NCBI GenBank assembly: GCA_944388145.1
Contig: CALXHQ010000004.1
Location: 62,001 to 126,000 of the forward strand
Direction: 5' to 3'
Source: an uncultured Gemmiger sp.
Lineage (GTDB): Bacteria; Bacillota; Clostridia; Oscillospirales; Ruminococcaceae
Length of the DNA: 64,000 bases
Both the position numbers and the translations under genes were made by a program. The stretch's first letter is position 1. The number at the start of each line of letters is the position of its first letter. The notes beneath the pieces are model-generated. The model was given only the letters and a program-made list of their open reading frames with translations, ran no database searches and was not told the DNA's origin. This document shows positions 18,425-27,791 of this stretch, piece by piece.

Positions 18425-19045
18425 TCAGCGGATGAAGTTGGTGCGCACGGCGCTTTCAGCCTCGGGGGCAGTAATGCCCGCAGCCTTGCCCGCCTCAATG
18501 CACTTGAGCACCCAGGCCATGTTGCGGCCCAGGTTGCGCATAATCTGCATACCTTCCTCGTCCTGGCGGGCCTCGTCGGCGTTGGAACCGTGGACCATCG
18601 GCCAGTAGGTGGAGGTAACCACCGGCATTTCAAAGAAGGTGGGCAGCTTGAGCATATCGTCCAAAGCGCTGGTGGTACCGGCACGGCGGGCGCTGGTGAC
18701 CACAGCGGCGGGCTTGTGGCGCAGGTACCGCCCGGCCGAGTAGCCCAGCCGGTGCATGAAGCCCAGCATGCCGGCCGCTGCGGCGGCGTAGTGGACCGGC
18801 GCACCGAACACCACGCCGTCCGCCTGTTCCAGCAACGGCAGCACATCCACCACGGGGCCGCCAAAGACGCACTTGCCTGCCTTTGCACAGCCACCGCAGC
18901 CGATGCAGCCGGCCACTGGCTTTTTGCCGATGTGGAAGATGGTGGTCTCGATGCCGGCCTTTTCCAGCTCGGACGCCACCTCGGACAAAGCAGCCCAGGT
19001 GCAGCCCTTCTCGTGCGGGCTGCCGTTGATCAGCAGAACCTTCAT
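18425..19045 (-). CDS. Flavodoxin-like NAD(P)H-dependent oxidoreductase
   Basis: This 206-residue protein starts with the FMN-binding pattern LLINGSPHEKGCTWAAL (about residues 4-20) of the NADPH-dependent FMN reductase/WrbA-like fold. It has a Cys-rich insert, CIGCGGCAKAGKC (about 47-59), seen in iron-sulfur flavoproteins and related clostridial reductases, and a second flavin-contact segment GVVFGAPVHYAAAAAGM. The redox partner is unknown. ATG 19045 follows GGAGG. It is a single-gene unit with its own promoter and terminator. Confidence 0.85.
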   Translation of the reverse strand: MKVLLINGSPHEKGCTWAALSEVASELEKAGIETTIFHIGKKPVAGCIGCGGCAKAGKCVFGGPVVDVLPLLEQADGVVFGAPVHYAAAAAGMLGFMHRLGYSAGRYLRHKPAAVVTSARRAGTTSALDDMLKLPTFFEMPVVTSTYWPMVHGSNADEARQDEEGMQIMRNLGRNMAWVLKCIEAGKAAGITAPEAESAVRTNFIR

Positions 19046-19105
19046 AAGCAATACAGCCTCCGTTTCTGAATTGGATGGGTTAGTCGTAATTTTTATACCT
19101 TTTCT

Positions 19106-19134
19106 ATTATAACACAGCACGCAACCGGCGCAAA
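19106..19134 (-). promoter_or_regulatory. Promoter of the flavodoxin-like gene
   Basis: TATAAT (19111-19106) on the minus strand has a weak TTTGCG -35 (19134-19129) at 17 bp. It lies 60 bp ahead of the start codon, in the 353-bp divergent gap 19046-19398. Confidence 0.55.
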
Positions 19135-19204
19135 GGGAGGACACCAGCCGGAGCGGACAGTTGGATTTTACAGGTTGCCTGCCTGCGCCAGCATTGTATT
19201 TTTT

Positions 19205-19233
19205 TCGACAACATGATACCATAAGGATAGAAT
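19205..19233 (+). promoter_or_regulatory. Promoter of the GH25 fusion gene
   Basis: TCGACA (19205-19210), 17-bp spacer, TAGAAT (19228-19233). It is the best promoter candidate in the divergent gap; the remaining 160 bp to the gene show no clear structure. Confidence 0.55.
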
Positions 19234-19398
19234 ATCTCCGGCCGTATCCCGCTGCCATCCGGTGCATACATATGCACTGTATGCGGTTTTGCCGGCCAAT
19301 TGCCCGCCCACCGAATCTGATCGGGGACGCGCTGAGGGATTCCCCGTGCCAAGGCGCGGCAAGGAATTTTCAGCCCCCCGGGAAAGGAACCTGCCACC

Positions 19399-21963
19399 GT
19401 GAATACCCCCAAGCCCACCTACCGCAAGCGGCGCGCCCCCGACCCGCGCCGGCGGCTGATCCTGCCGTTGGCGGCGCTGTTGGTCGTGGTGATCGTGGCC
19501 GTCATTGTATCGGCCATTGTGCTGCTGCGCCCAGACGAGGGCGAACCCGCGGTGCCCCAGCCCGGCCAGAGTGCCGGCGCCTGGCAGAAAAACGACGCAG
19601 GCTATTACTTCAACGACGCAGGTGAGCCGATTCTGGGTGCGGTGCTCAAGGGCATCGATGTGTCGGAACATCAGGGGGAGATCGACTGGCAGAAGGCCAA
19701 GGATGCCGGCATCGATTTTGCCATCCTGCGCTGCGGCTACGGCAACGAGTGGAGCGGCGAGGGCACCTTTGAGGAATATGGCCAGGATGACGCCTATTGG
19801 GAACGCAACGCCGACGCCTGCACCGAGCTGGGCATCCCCTTTGGCGTGTATCTCTACTCCTACGCCACCAACGAGGAGATGGCCCGCAGTGAGGCCGCCC
19901 ATGTAGCCCGGCTGCTGGGCCTGATTGAACCCACCGTGGAGGGGACGCCCAGCTACACCGACAAGAACTATCAGCTGAGCTACCCGGTCTACTACGATCT
20001 GGAGGACCGGTCCATCACCGGGCTGTTCCCGGAGGAGATGGCGGCCATTGTCACCACATTTTTTGACCAGCTGGAAGAGTACGGCTACACCGGCCAGCAG
20101 GGGCTGTATGCCTCGCTGAACTGGGTGCGCGCCCGTTTTGACGACCCCGCCTTTGACCCCTGGCGGGATAACCTGTGGATTGCCCGGTACAACAATACCC
20201 TGGGCTACACCGACACCTACGCCATGTGGCAGGCCACCTATCAGGCCCCGGGCACGGACTATGGCGTGCAGAGCGAGACGGTGGACATCGATTTTGTCAT
20301 GGAAGATCTGACCATGACCGGTATCGAGTCGGCCAGCGGCAAGGCGGTGACCCCCAGCTTTACTAACGACACCTATAAAAACGAGCTTGCCCTGGGCCAG
20401 AAGGGCGACAAGGCCACCCTGGTCACCGATGAACCCGGTGAGGAAAACGGCGGCCAGAAAATCTACTGGTCCACCGACAACAAGGAGGTTGCCACGGTCA
20501 GCCGTGACGGCGTGGTCACCGCCCGCGGCAACGGCCAGTGCACAGTGACCGCCACACTGGCCGACGGTCGCACCTCTGCCAGCTGCGTGGTGCGGGTGGG
20601 CGACGTGACGGTGCCGGTCTACGCCACCGGGCGACTGCGCGGCGCCATCACCACAGAGGACCTGAGCCTGGCCGATGTGGCCGCACTGAAGGCTTCCAAT
20701 CCCGATGCGCTGCTGATTGATGCGGGCGGCAGCCTGCAGGGCAGCGCGCCCACCAGCCTGACCGGCGGCATGGACATGACCTCCTCCTTTGCGGCGGCAG
20801 GGTACAACCTGCAATGCTTTGACGCCAGCGACCTGGCTTTTGGCTATGAACGGCTGCTGGACGATGCGGTCACCGCCAACGGGGAATCGCTGGCAGCCAA
20901 CCTGCGCAGCGCCGAAGGCGTGCCGCTGTTCTACCGTTCCACCAGCTGGAGCCGCAACCGCATCACCAATGGCATGAACGCGGTGCTCAAATCGGCGGGC
21001 AAGCGGATCGGCTTTTTCTCGCTGGCCAGCCTGGGCTGTTCGGCGGAGAGTGAAAACCTGACCGCCGCCGACCCGATCCAGACCGCCAGCGAGCAGGTGG
21101 CCGCCCTGCGGGGTGAGGGCGTGGACGCCATCGTCTGCGTGGTGGGCCCCGAGACCGACGACGCCCCGCTATGGGAGACTCTGGCCCAGCTTGGGGTCAA
21201 TGCCGTGATTGCCGGCGGCCGCACCGAACCCGCCGCCGATGCACCGCTGACCGTTGTGCCGGCAGGCGGCGGGCTGGAGGCAGTGGGCTGCCTGCAGCTG
21301 ACTTTTACCGCGGAAGGCACGGTGGAGGCTGCCGCCTCCACCATCCCTGCCGATGCAGCCACCGCCCAGCAGCAGGATGCCTGGCAGACCGCCCGGGACG
21401 CCCTGGATGCGCTGGAAGCCGGCGATGAGAGTGTGCGGGCCCAGGTGCTGTTCACCTATGAGGAGAGCAACCGCAGCATCAGCTTCGGCAACTATGTGGC
21501 TGAGACTTACCTGACTCTGGCTGAAAACGACCGGGCCAACTGGCCTGCCGACCTTCAGGGCCAGACCCCGGTGGCACTGGCCGGCGGCGTGGGTGAGCTG
21601 GAGGCCGGCGACGTTACCCGCGGCGCCCTGCTGGACGCGCTGCCCGCTCCCGAACGGCTGCAGCTGGTGCAGACCACCGGTGCCATGTATGCCGAGCTGC
21701 TGAACGCCGGCAGCGTGGCTGAGACTTACACTGACAGCCTGGTCAGCAACGAGATCGCCCCCGAGGCGCAGGTGCTGCTGATCACCGATACCGCCACACT
21801 GCGCAGCCTGTCCGACCAGAGTTACACACTGCTGCGGGACTATGGCGACGCGTTCTGGTGTGTGCGGATGGCCATCAACGACGCCACCGCCGGCTTTACC
21901 GAACCGTTTGTACTGCCGCAGGCCCCCCGCTACGGTGTGGGCCGCGGCGATGTGACCGGCTGA
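19399..21963 (+). CDS. Membrane-anchored GH25 lysozyme fused to a degenerate 5'-nucleotidase
   Basis: The 854-residue protein has a basic N-terminus and one membrane span (residues 20-43), so the rest is extracellular. Residues 84-300 are a GH25 muramidase: GIDVSEHQG (Asp87) and YYDLED (Asp200, Glu202) are the catalytic positions, so peptidoglycan cleavage is likely. Residues 328-400 look like a bacterial Ig-like (Big2) domain. Residues 403-850 follow the order of a UshA-type 5'-nucleotidase, metallophosphatase part then C-terminal domain (NRSISFGNYVAET, then VALAGGVGELEAGDVTRG). However, the metal-binding positions are replaced: DxHG by RLRG, DAGD by DAGG, GNHEFD by ASDLAF, and GHTH by AGGRTE. 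That half is probably a binding module. Confidence 0.85.
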   Translation: MNTPKPTYRKRRAPDPRRRLILPLAALLVVVIVAVIVSAIVLLRPDEGEPAVPQPGQSAGAWQKNDAGYYFNDAGEPILGAVLKGIDVSEHQGEIDWQKAKDAGIDFAILRCGYGNEWSGEGTFEEYGQDDAYWERNADACTELGIPFGVYLYSYATNEEMARSEAAHVARLLGLIEPTVEGTPSYTDKNYQLSYPVYYDLEDRSITGLFPEEMAAIVTTFFDQLEEYGYTGQQGLYASLNWVRARFDDPAFDPWRDNLWIARYNNTLGYTDTYAMWQATYQAPGTDYGVQSETVDIDFVMEDLTMTGIESASGKAVTPSFTNDTYKNELALGQKGDKATLVTDEPGEENGGQKIYWSTDNKEVATVSRDGVVTARGNGQCTVTATLADGRTSASCVVRVGDVTVPVYATGRLRGAITTEDLSLADVAALKASNPDALLIDAGGSLQGSAPTSLTGGMDMTSSFAAAGYNLQCFDASDLAFGYERLLDDAVTANGESLAANLRSAEGVPLFYRSTSWSRNRITNGMNAVLKSAGKRIGFFSLASLGCSAESENLTAADPIQTASEQVAALRGEGVDAIVCVVGPETDDAPLWETLAQLGVNAVIAGGRTEPAADAPLTVVPAGGGLEAVGCLQLTFTAEGTVEAAASTIPADAATAQQQDAWQTARDALDALEAGDESVRAQVLFTYEESNRSISFGNYVAETYLTLAENDRANWPADLQGQTPVALAGGVGELEAGDVTRGALLDALPAPERLQLVQTTGAMYAELLNAGSVAETYTDSLVSNEIAPEAQVLLITDTATLRSLSDQSYTLLRDYGDAFWCVRMAINDATAGFTEPFVLPQAPRYGVGRGDVTG

Positions 21964-22072
21964 CACGCAGCGGGCCGGCAAGGTGCGACAGAGGGGATGC
22001 ACTGGGAAAGGACACCACGTGATTTTCCGGGCTGAGGAGGCTCCGTCCGGTTCAAAAAAAGGAGGTCCTTGC

Positions 22073-23686
22073 ATGAAACTGCAATTTTTGGGTGCTGCCC
22101 GCGAGGTGACCGGCAGCTGCACGCTGGTGGAGGCGGCCGGGCATCGCTTTTTGGTGGACTGCGGTATGGAACAGGGGCACGATCTGTACGAGAACGTTCC
22201 CCTGCCCTGTGCTCCCGCCGAGGTGGAGGCTGTATTACTCACCCATGCCCACATCGACCATTCCGGGCGAATTCCCTACCTGTACAAAAACGGATTTCGT
22301 GGGCCGATCTATGCCACTGACGCCACCACCGACCTGTGCGAGATTATGCTGGAGGATTCGGCCCACATTCAGGAGCAGGACGCCGAGTGGAAAAACCGCA
22401 AGGCCCAGCGCAGCGGCCGCCCCCTGGTGGAACCCGAGTATACCACCCGCGACGCCGAGGCCGCCATGCAGCTTTTTCGTCCGCAGCCTTACGGCAGGAC
22501 GCTGCGCATCTTTGACGGGGTGGAGGTAACTTTTACCGACGTGGGGCATCTGCTGGGCAGCGCCAGCCTGACCCTGCGCATCACGGAAAACGGCGAGGTC
22601 CAAACGATCGTTTTTTCCGGCGATATCGGCAACAAAAACCAGCCGCTTTTGCGCGATCCCCATTACCTGACCGCCGCCGATTTTGTGGTGATGGAATCCA
22701 CCTACGGTGACCGGGACCACCCGCCCCGCCCCGACTATCTGGCGGAGCTGGCCGGTATCCTGCAGCGCACGCTGGATCGGGGCGGCAATGTGGTCATCCC
22801 CAGTTTTGCCGTGGGGCGTACCCAGGAGCTGCTGTACTTTATTCGCCAGATCAAGGCGGAGGGGCGTGTGAAGGGCCACGGGGACTTTCCTGTCTATGTG
22901 GACAGCCCGCTGGCCAACCGCTCCACCACCGTGTTCCGCGACAATTACAGCGAATGCTATGACGAGGAGGCCCTCGCCCTGATCCGCGAGGGCAAGAACC
23001 CCTTGTCCTTCCCCGGGCTGTGCATCAGCCAGACCAAGGAGGACTCGATGGCCATCAACTCGGACCCCACGCCCAAGGTCATCATCTCGGCCTCCGGTAT
23101 GTGCGATGCGGGCCGCATCCGCCACCACCTGAAACACAATCTCTGGCGGCCGGAATGTACCATCCTGTTTGTGGGCTATCAGGCAGCCGGCACGCTGGGC
23201 CGCGCCCTGGTGGAGGGCGCCGACGAGGTACGCCTGTTCGGTGAGGATGTGCAGGTCAACGCCGAGATCCGCCAGCTGACCGGCCTGTCCGGCCATGCTG
23301 ACCGCACCGGGCTGGAGCAGTGGATTGCCAGCTTTTCGCCCCGGCCTGCCTTTGTGTTTGTCAACCACGGCGAGGACCGGGTGGCCGCCGGCTGGGCGGA
23401 GCACCTGCGCCAGGAGGGTTACACCGCCGCCGCCCCCTACAACGGATCCATCTATCAGCTGGCGGGCGGCCATGTGGTTTGCCTGGAGCCGGGCAACCAG
23501 GTCCGGCTGACCAAGGCCGCGCCCCAGGCCCGGGACGTGGTGCGCACCAGCCCCGCCTTCGAGCGGCTGGTCAACATGGGCAAGCGGCTGCTGGTGGTCA
23601 TCGAGCACAACCGCGGCGGTGCCAACAAGGATCTGGCCAAATTTGCCAGCCAGATCCAGGCCCTGTGCGACAAGTGGGACCGCTGA
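22073..23686 (+). CDS. MBL-fold/beta-CASP RNA-processing-type hydrolase
   Basis: This 537-residue protein combines a metallo-beta-lactamase fold with a beta-CASP insertion and a C-terminal RMMBL (RNA-specificity) motif. Metal ligands are visible in THAHIDHSG (His58, His60, Asp62, His63), in the VGHLLGS segment and in SGDIG. The beta-CASP region carries VIPSFAVGRTQELLY and VIISASGMCDAGR. The C-terminal motif is LTGLSGHADRTGLEQW. Related proteins (YsgI/CPSF-like) are predicted RNA endo- or exonucleases in the cytoplasm. ATG 22073 has an excellent AAAAAAAGGAGGTCC site. The last 60 residues after RMMBL are not recognised. Confidence 0.9.
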   Translation: MKLQFLGAAREVTGSCTLVEAAGHRFLVDCGMEQGHDLYENVPLPCAPAEVEAVLLTHAHIDHSGRIPYLYKNGFRGPIYATDATTDLCEIMLEDSAHIQEQDAEWKNRKAQRSGRPLVEPEYTTRDAEAAMQLFRPQPYGRTLRIFDGVEVTFTDVGHLLGSASLTLRITENGEVQTIVFSGDIGNKNQPLLRDPHYLTAADFVVMESTYGDRDHPPRPDYLAELAGILQRTLDRGGNVVIPSFAVGRTQELLYFIRQIKAEGRVKGHGDFPVYVDSPLANRSTTVFRDNYSECYDEEALALIREGKNPLSFPGLCISQTKEDSMAINSDPTPKVIISASGMCDAGRIRHHLKHNLWRPECTILFVGYQAAGTLGRALVEGADEVRLFGEDVQVNAEIRQLTGLSGHADRTGLEQWIASFSPRPAFVFVNHGEDRVAAGWAEHLRQEGYTAAAPYNGSIYQLAGGHVVCLEPGNQVRLTKAAPQARDVVRTSPAFERLVNMGKRLLVVIEHNRGGANKDLAKFASQIQALCDKWDR

Positions 23687-23761
23687 CCTGCCGGCTTTTC
23701 CGCAGAGCCGCCGCCCGGGAACGGCCGGGGCATCAAACCATCCAAAGGAGCTTTTCCGCCC

Positions 23762-25102
23762 ATGCAGCAGGAACTTTTTACAACCGGACCGCTGCACCGC
23801 CCGGCCTGGGCGGCGCGGCACCGCAGGCTTTGGGCCATGTTGGCGGCTCTGGGCTTGCTGGCCTGTTCGCTGGCGCTGGCGCTGGTGTTCCAAAACGGCA
23901 GTACCTACGCCACCGGCAGCTGGGATGACTACTCCCAGCAGCTGGTGTTTGGCAGGATGCTGCAGATGCAGCAGAACCAGAGCACACCGGGCGGCTTTAT
24001 GGGCGTCTACACCGACGACTGGGGTGACAGCCAAAACCGCTACTGGTACCGGGACAACACGCCCATGGACCCGGCCGGATACCACAGCTACACCCACCAG
24101 TCCGGGCTGCAGGGCTGGGGGCTGGGGATGCTGAACAAGGTTTACTCGGTCTTTCAGGATGATGGCGCCGCCCGGGAGACCATGCTTTACACCACCAATG
24201 CGGTGCTGTTTTACCTTTGCACGCTGCTGGTCTGCCTGGCGCTGCGCCGGGCCGCCGGGTGGCTGCCGGCGCTGGGCTGGCTGGCCGCCGGGCTGCTGGC
24301 CCCGGGCATCCAGACCGGCATGAAAGACCTGTACTGGTGTTTGTGGGTCTGGCTGGTGCCGTTGCTGGCCGGCGTGGTGTTGGCAGGGGCAACGCTGCGG
24401 CGGGGGCGCACACCGGTGTGGGCCTTCCTGCTGCTGGGCGGAGCCTGCCTGGCACGGTGTATGTGCGGGTTTGAGTTTGTCTCCGCCTTTTTGATTCTGG
24501 CCGAAACCCCTCTGGCGGTCTGCTGGACGGCAGCGCTTTGCCGGCGCCTGCCGGTGCGTGCCTGGTTTTTCCGCATGGTTTGGGCGGGTGTCAGCGCTGT
24601 GGGCGGCGTGGCCGCCGCACTGCTGGTCTGGCTGGTGCAGGGCTTTTTCTACTACGGCAGCTGGGGCGATAGCCTTGGCAACATCCTGGGTGCCGCCGGC
24701 AGCCGGATGAGCATCAGCGATGGCACTGTGCGGTCCGGTGTGACGATTCCCGGTGTGCTGCACAAGTACCTTGTGGCGGACACCACCCCTGCGCTGCGCG
24801 TCGGCGGGCTGGGGCTTCCGCTGGGGGCATTGCTGGGGGCCACACTGGCCGCAGCCGCGGCAGTCTGCCTGCTGTTGCTGGCGCTGCATCGCCGCAGCGT
24901 GCTGGCCGAGCTTGCCCCCATGATCTGCCTGTGGGTGCTGGCGGTGCTGGCGCCGGTCTCCTGGTTGGTGCTGAGCAAGGCCCACGCCGATGTGCACAGC
25001 CATTTGATTCCGGTATTGTTCCAGTATGCGGCGGTACCGGCCAGTCTGGCGCTTTGGGGCGCACTGATTGCCGCACTGGTGCGTACGGTGCGTCCCCGCT
25101 GA
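23762..25102 (+). CDS. Polytopic membrane protein, GT-C glycosyltransferase-like
   Basis: This 446-residue protein has about nine or ten predicted membrane helices. After the first helix there is an extracellular loop of about 85 residues with a WDDYSQQL segment; an acidic pair in this loop is typical of GT-C glycosyltransferases that use lipid-linked sugars, but the match is structural only. Several Trp/Tyr-rich positions follow (YTDDWGDSQNRYWYRDN). No named family is recognised. It starts at ATG 23762 after AAAGGAG and ends before a strong terminator. The similar-looking membrane protein 700 bp downstream suggests a shared envelope role. Confidence 0.6.
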   Translation: MQQELFTTGPLHRPAWAARHRRLWAMLAALGLLACSLALALVFQNGSTYATGSWDDYSQQLVFGRMLQMQQNQSTPGGFMGVYTDDWGDSQNRYWYRDNTPMDPAGYHSYTHQSGLQGWGLGMLNKVYSVFQDDGAARETMLYTTNAVLFYLCTLLVCLALRRAAGWLPALGWLAAGLLAPGIQTGMKDLYWCLWVWLVPLLAGVVLAGATLRRGRTPVWAFLLLGGACLARCMCGFEFVSAFLILAETPLAVCWTAALCRRLPVRAWFFRMVWAGVSAVGGVAAALLVWLVQGFFYYGSWGDSLGNILGAAGSRMSISDGTVRSGVTIPGVLHKYLVADTTPALRVGGLGLPLGALLGATLAAAAAVCLLLLALHRRSVLAELAPMICLWVLAVLAPVSWLVLSKAHADVHSHLIPVLFQYAAVPASLALWGALIAALVRTVRPR

Positions 25103-25161
25103 ATCCCACCGGGGCAGGCACAACTTTCGTTTGCGTTCCTATGCGGTTTGTATTACAATAA

Positions 25162-25206
25162 ATGCGGTGTTCCCTGCCAGGAAAGAGGGAACGCCGCATC
25201 TTTTTT
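25162..25206 (+). terminator. Terminator after the GT-C-like gene
   Basis: ATGCGGtGTTCCCT (25162-25175) pairs with AGGGAACgCCGCAT (25186-25199) around a 10-nt loop, followed by T6 (25201-25206). Confidence 0.85.
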
Positions 25207-25233
25207 GTTGACCGCCAGGGGGGAGTGCACCGC

Positions 25234-25773
25234 ATGTGGCATCCGATCAAGCATTACAAGACCATCCATCACCACAAGGTTCTGGTGCGGCGGTACTGTT
25301 TCCGCTGCGGACTGTACTGGCAGGGGCTGACCCATGACCTGAGCAAGCTGGCGCCGGTGGAGTTTTTGGCCGGGGCCAAGTACTGGCAGGGCACCTGCAG
25401 CCCCAACAACGCCCAGCGCCAGGCCGAGGGGTACAGTGCCGCCTGGCTGCACCACAAGGGCCGCAACAAACACCACCTGGAATACTGGATCGACTATTCC
25501 CCCGACGGTGACCACGCCCTGGCCGGTATGCGCATGCCGGAAAAGTATGTGGCCGAGATGGTCTGCGACCGCATTGCCGCCAGCAAAAACTACAAGGGGG
25601 ACAAGTACACCAACGCCTCCGCCTGGGAGTATTACGACCGCAGCAAGGACCACTATATCCTGCATCCCGACACCCGCGCCCAGCTGGAAACCTGCCTGCT
25701 GATCCTGCGGGACCAGGGTGAGGACGCCTGCTTCCGCCACATCCGCACGGTGCTGCTGGGCAAAGAGAAGTGA
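25234..25773 (+). CDS. DUF5662 family protein
   Basis: This 179-residue soluble protein is rich in His, Lys and Tyr. It has the DUF5662 features: an N-terminal HPIKHYKTIHHHKVLV segment, GLTHDLSKLAPVEFL (about residue 31), a second His group in WLHHKGRNKHHLEYW (about 71-85) and a MPEKYVAEMVCDRIAASKNY segment. The spaced HD and HH pairs resemble HD-domain metal sites, so metal-dependent hydrolysis is possible, but the family has no assigned function known to me. ATG 25234 is preceded by AGGGGGGAG; the frame upstream runs through the terminator hairpin. Confidence 0.75.
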   Translation: MWHPIKHYKTIHHHKVLVRRYCFRCGLYWQGLTHDLSKLAPVEFLAGAKYWQGTCSPNNAQRQAEGYSAAWLHHKGRNKHHLEYWIDYSPDGDHALAGMRMPEKYVAEMVCDRIAASKNYKGDKYTNASAWEYYDRSKDHYILHPDTRAQLETCLLILRDQGEDACFRHIRTVLLGKEK

Positions 25774-25825
25774 TTTTTCCTTTGTTCCCCGCCATTCCAC
25801 ACTCGTTTCAAATTTGAGGTGATTT

Positions 25826-27751
25826 ATGAACACAAATCAGACTGTCATCCGCCCGAGGCGGGAGCGGACCGCTTTTGCGGTATTATGCCTGGCCGTGGCG
25901 GTGTATGCTGTATTTTTAACCTGGTGCACGGTGCGCACCGGCAGTACTTTTTCCGGCGAGGCTGCCAGCTATACGTTGACCACTGTCTCTCTGGTCAATG
26001 ACGGCAACGCCATCGTCTCGACGCAGGATCTGGCCGCCGCCCGCCGCTGGCTGCCTGAATGGGCCGAGTTTTATCAAGAGTTTGGCGGGTCCCACTACAC
26101 CACCAGCCAGGGAACGGTTCCCTGGTATTTTCCTACCTATCCGGCAGCTTGCCTGCCGTTGTTTGAGCTGCTGGGACTGTTGGGCCAGCCAAGAGAATAT
26201 GCTTTCTGCCTGACCAATCTGGTTTGCTTTTTGGCCGTGCTGGCGGCGGTTTTGGCGGACCGGCGGCTGTCCCTGGGGCAAAAGGCACCGCTGTGCCTGC
26301 TGCTGGGAATCCACCCAGCCATTTTTTATCTCTGTTGGCCTTCCGCCGAGGTATTTCAGTTTGCCCTGATTGCCCTGTCGGCCCTCTGCTGGGTCACCGG
26401 CCGGCGACACCGGGCGGCGCTGCTGATCGCCGTGGCAGGCACCACCAACCCTTGCATTCTTGCCATCGGCCTGGCCATGATCGGCGAGTATCTGGTCGGG
26501 CTGTGGCGCCAAGGGCAGGGCCGCCCTCTGGCACGGCTGAAGGGGACGTTCGCCCGCTGGAGGGAAGTGCTGCTCTATGCCTGCTGTTTTTTGCCCGGTC
26601 TGGTACCGTTTGCCTACAATTATTCCATCTGCAGTGCCATCAACCTGACGGCCTCCTATTCGAGTGAATGGATTCCCCTGAATGACCTGACGCTGCTGAA
26701 GCATCTCTGGGCCTACTTTACCGATTGGAACTTTGGTATGTTGCCCTATATGCCCATCCTGTTGGCGATTTGGATCATCCTGCTGGTGGTGGCGGTGGTG
26801 CGCCACTGCGGGCGTTATCTATGGATGAGCGCCGGCTTTTTGGCAACGCTGCTGGGTGTTTCGCTGATGTCGAACATTAACCACGGAATGTCCGGCATCT
26901 CCCGCTATCTGGCCTGGGCCACCGCCTTGATGGCTGTGGCTGTCTGCGCCCAAGGGCCGGTGCTGCTGCGCGGGGTGCGGTCACGCCGGATTTTGGCCGG
27001 TGCCCTGGCCTGCTCGGCGGTTTACACCAGCGGCGTAATTGCCTGGTACGGCGGTATCGACGCGCCGAATACCAACTACCTGTCCCCCACCCCCATCACC
27101 CTCAAGCTGCTGGAACATTTTCCCGGCCTGTATCAGCCGCTGCCGGTGGTACTGACCAACCGTTCCAACACCGGTATCTGGCTGCCGGATGGCTGGATGG
27201 ATGACGATCAGAATATCCGCAAACTCTACCTGGATGCCTCGCAGGCCGACATGGTACGGCAAGCGGTGGGCAGCAACACGCCGGATGATCTGTTCTGGCT
27301 GGAGGAACAGCTGGCCGGGCTTGGGCCGGATAAACAGATTTTGACCATTCCGGCCAACCGTCACATCTATCTGGCCCATTGGGACTGTTCCGTCGCAAAC
27401 GGATACCTGTTCATCTCCAGCGGTGAGGTGTCGGACGGCGTCCTGACCACCAGCCCCGATGCCGGATACCCCTTATGGACTGAGGAGGCCACCTTCGTGC
27501 CGGGGAGCTACCAGGCCGTGCTGGACGCCGACTGTGTGGAGATGCCCGCCGACGCTCCCGCCCAACTGCAGGCCACCGCAAACGGACCGGACGGGCTGCA
27601 GATTCTGGCGTCTGTCCCGTTGGAGGCGGACGGTTCCGCCACGCTGACCCTTCCGCTGCCTGTAAAAACCGGGCAGGTCAGCTTCCGCATCTACCAGAAT
27701 GCCGGCACCGTGCTGCAGGTGCGCGCCATTGCGATGACGCGTCTGTCCTGA
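25826..27751 (+). CDS. Large polytopic membrane protein with C-terminal extracellular domain
   Basis: The 641-residue protein has an N-terminal helix (about residues 16-36), an extracellular loop of about 70 residues containing GSHYTTSQGTVPWYFPTYP, about nine further helices up to residue 415, and a soluble C-terminal part of about 220 residues likely outside the cell. The helix-loop layout resembles GT-C or DUF2142-like glycosyltransferases, without a decisive motif. ATG 25826 follows GAGGTGATTT. With the GT-C-like gene upstream it may act in cell-surface glycan transfer; this is inference from topology. Confidence 0.6.
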   Translation: MNTNQTVIRPRRERTAFAVLCLAVAVYAVFLTWCTVRTGSTFSGEAASYTLTTVSLVNDGNAIVSTQDLAAARRWLPEWAEFYQEFGGSHYTTSQGTVPWYFPTYPAACLPLFELLGLLGQPREYAFCLTNLVCFLAVLAAVLADRRLSLGQKAPLCLLLGIHPAIFYLCWPSAEVFQFALIALSALCWVTGRRHRAALLIAVAGTTNPCILAIGLAMIGEYLVGLWRQGQGRPLARLKGTFARWREVLLYACCFLPGLVPFAYNYSICSAINLTASYSSEWIPLNDLTLLKHLWAYFTDWNFGMLPYMPILLAIWIILLVVAVVRHCGRYLWMSAGFLATLLGVSLMSNINHGMSGISRYLAWATALMAVAVCAQGPVLLRGVRSRRILAGALACSAVYTSGVIAWYGGIDAPNTNYLSPTPITLKLLEHFPGLYQPLPVVLTNRSNTGIWLPDGWMDDDQNIRKLYLDASQADMVRQAVGSNTPDDLFWLEEQLAGLGPDKQILTIPANRHIYLAHWDCSVANGYLFISSGEVSDGVLTTSPDAGYPLWTEEATFVPGSYQAVLDADCVEMPADAPAQLQATANGPDGLQILASVPLEADGSATLTLPLPVKTGQVSFRIYQNAGTVLQVRAIAMTRLS

Positions 27752-27791
27752 CCGGCGGTCCTGCTGCATATTCAGAAAGAGGGAACGAAAT

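Noticed and set aside
25136..25159. TTGCGT-17-TACAAT promoter before the DUF5662 gene
   Set aside because: Its start point would lie inside the stem of the preceding terminator, so most of that hairpin would remain in the new transcript. It is too uncertain to list.
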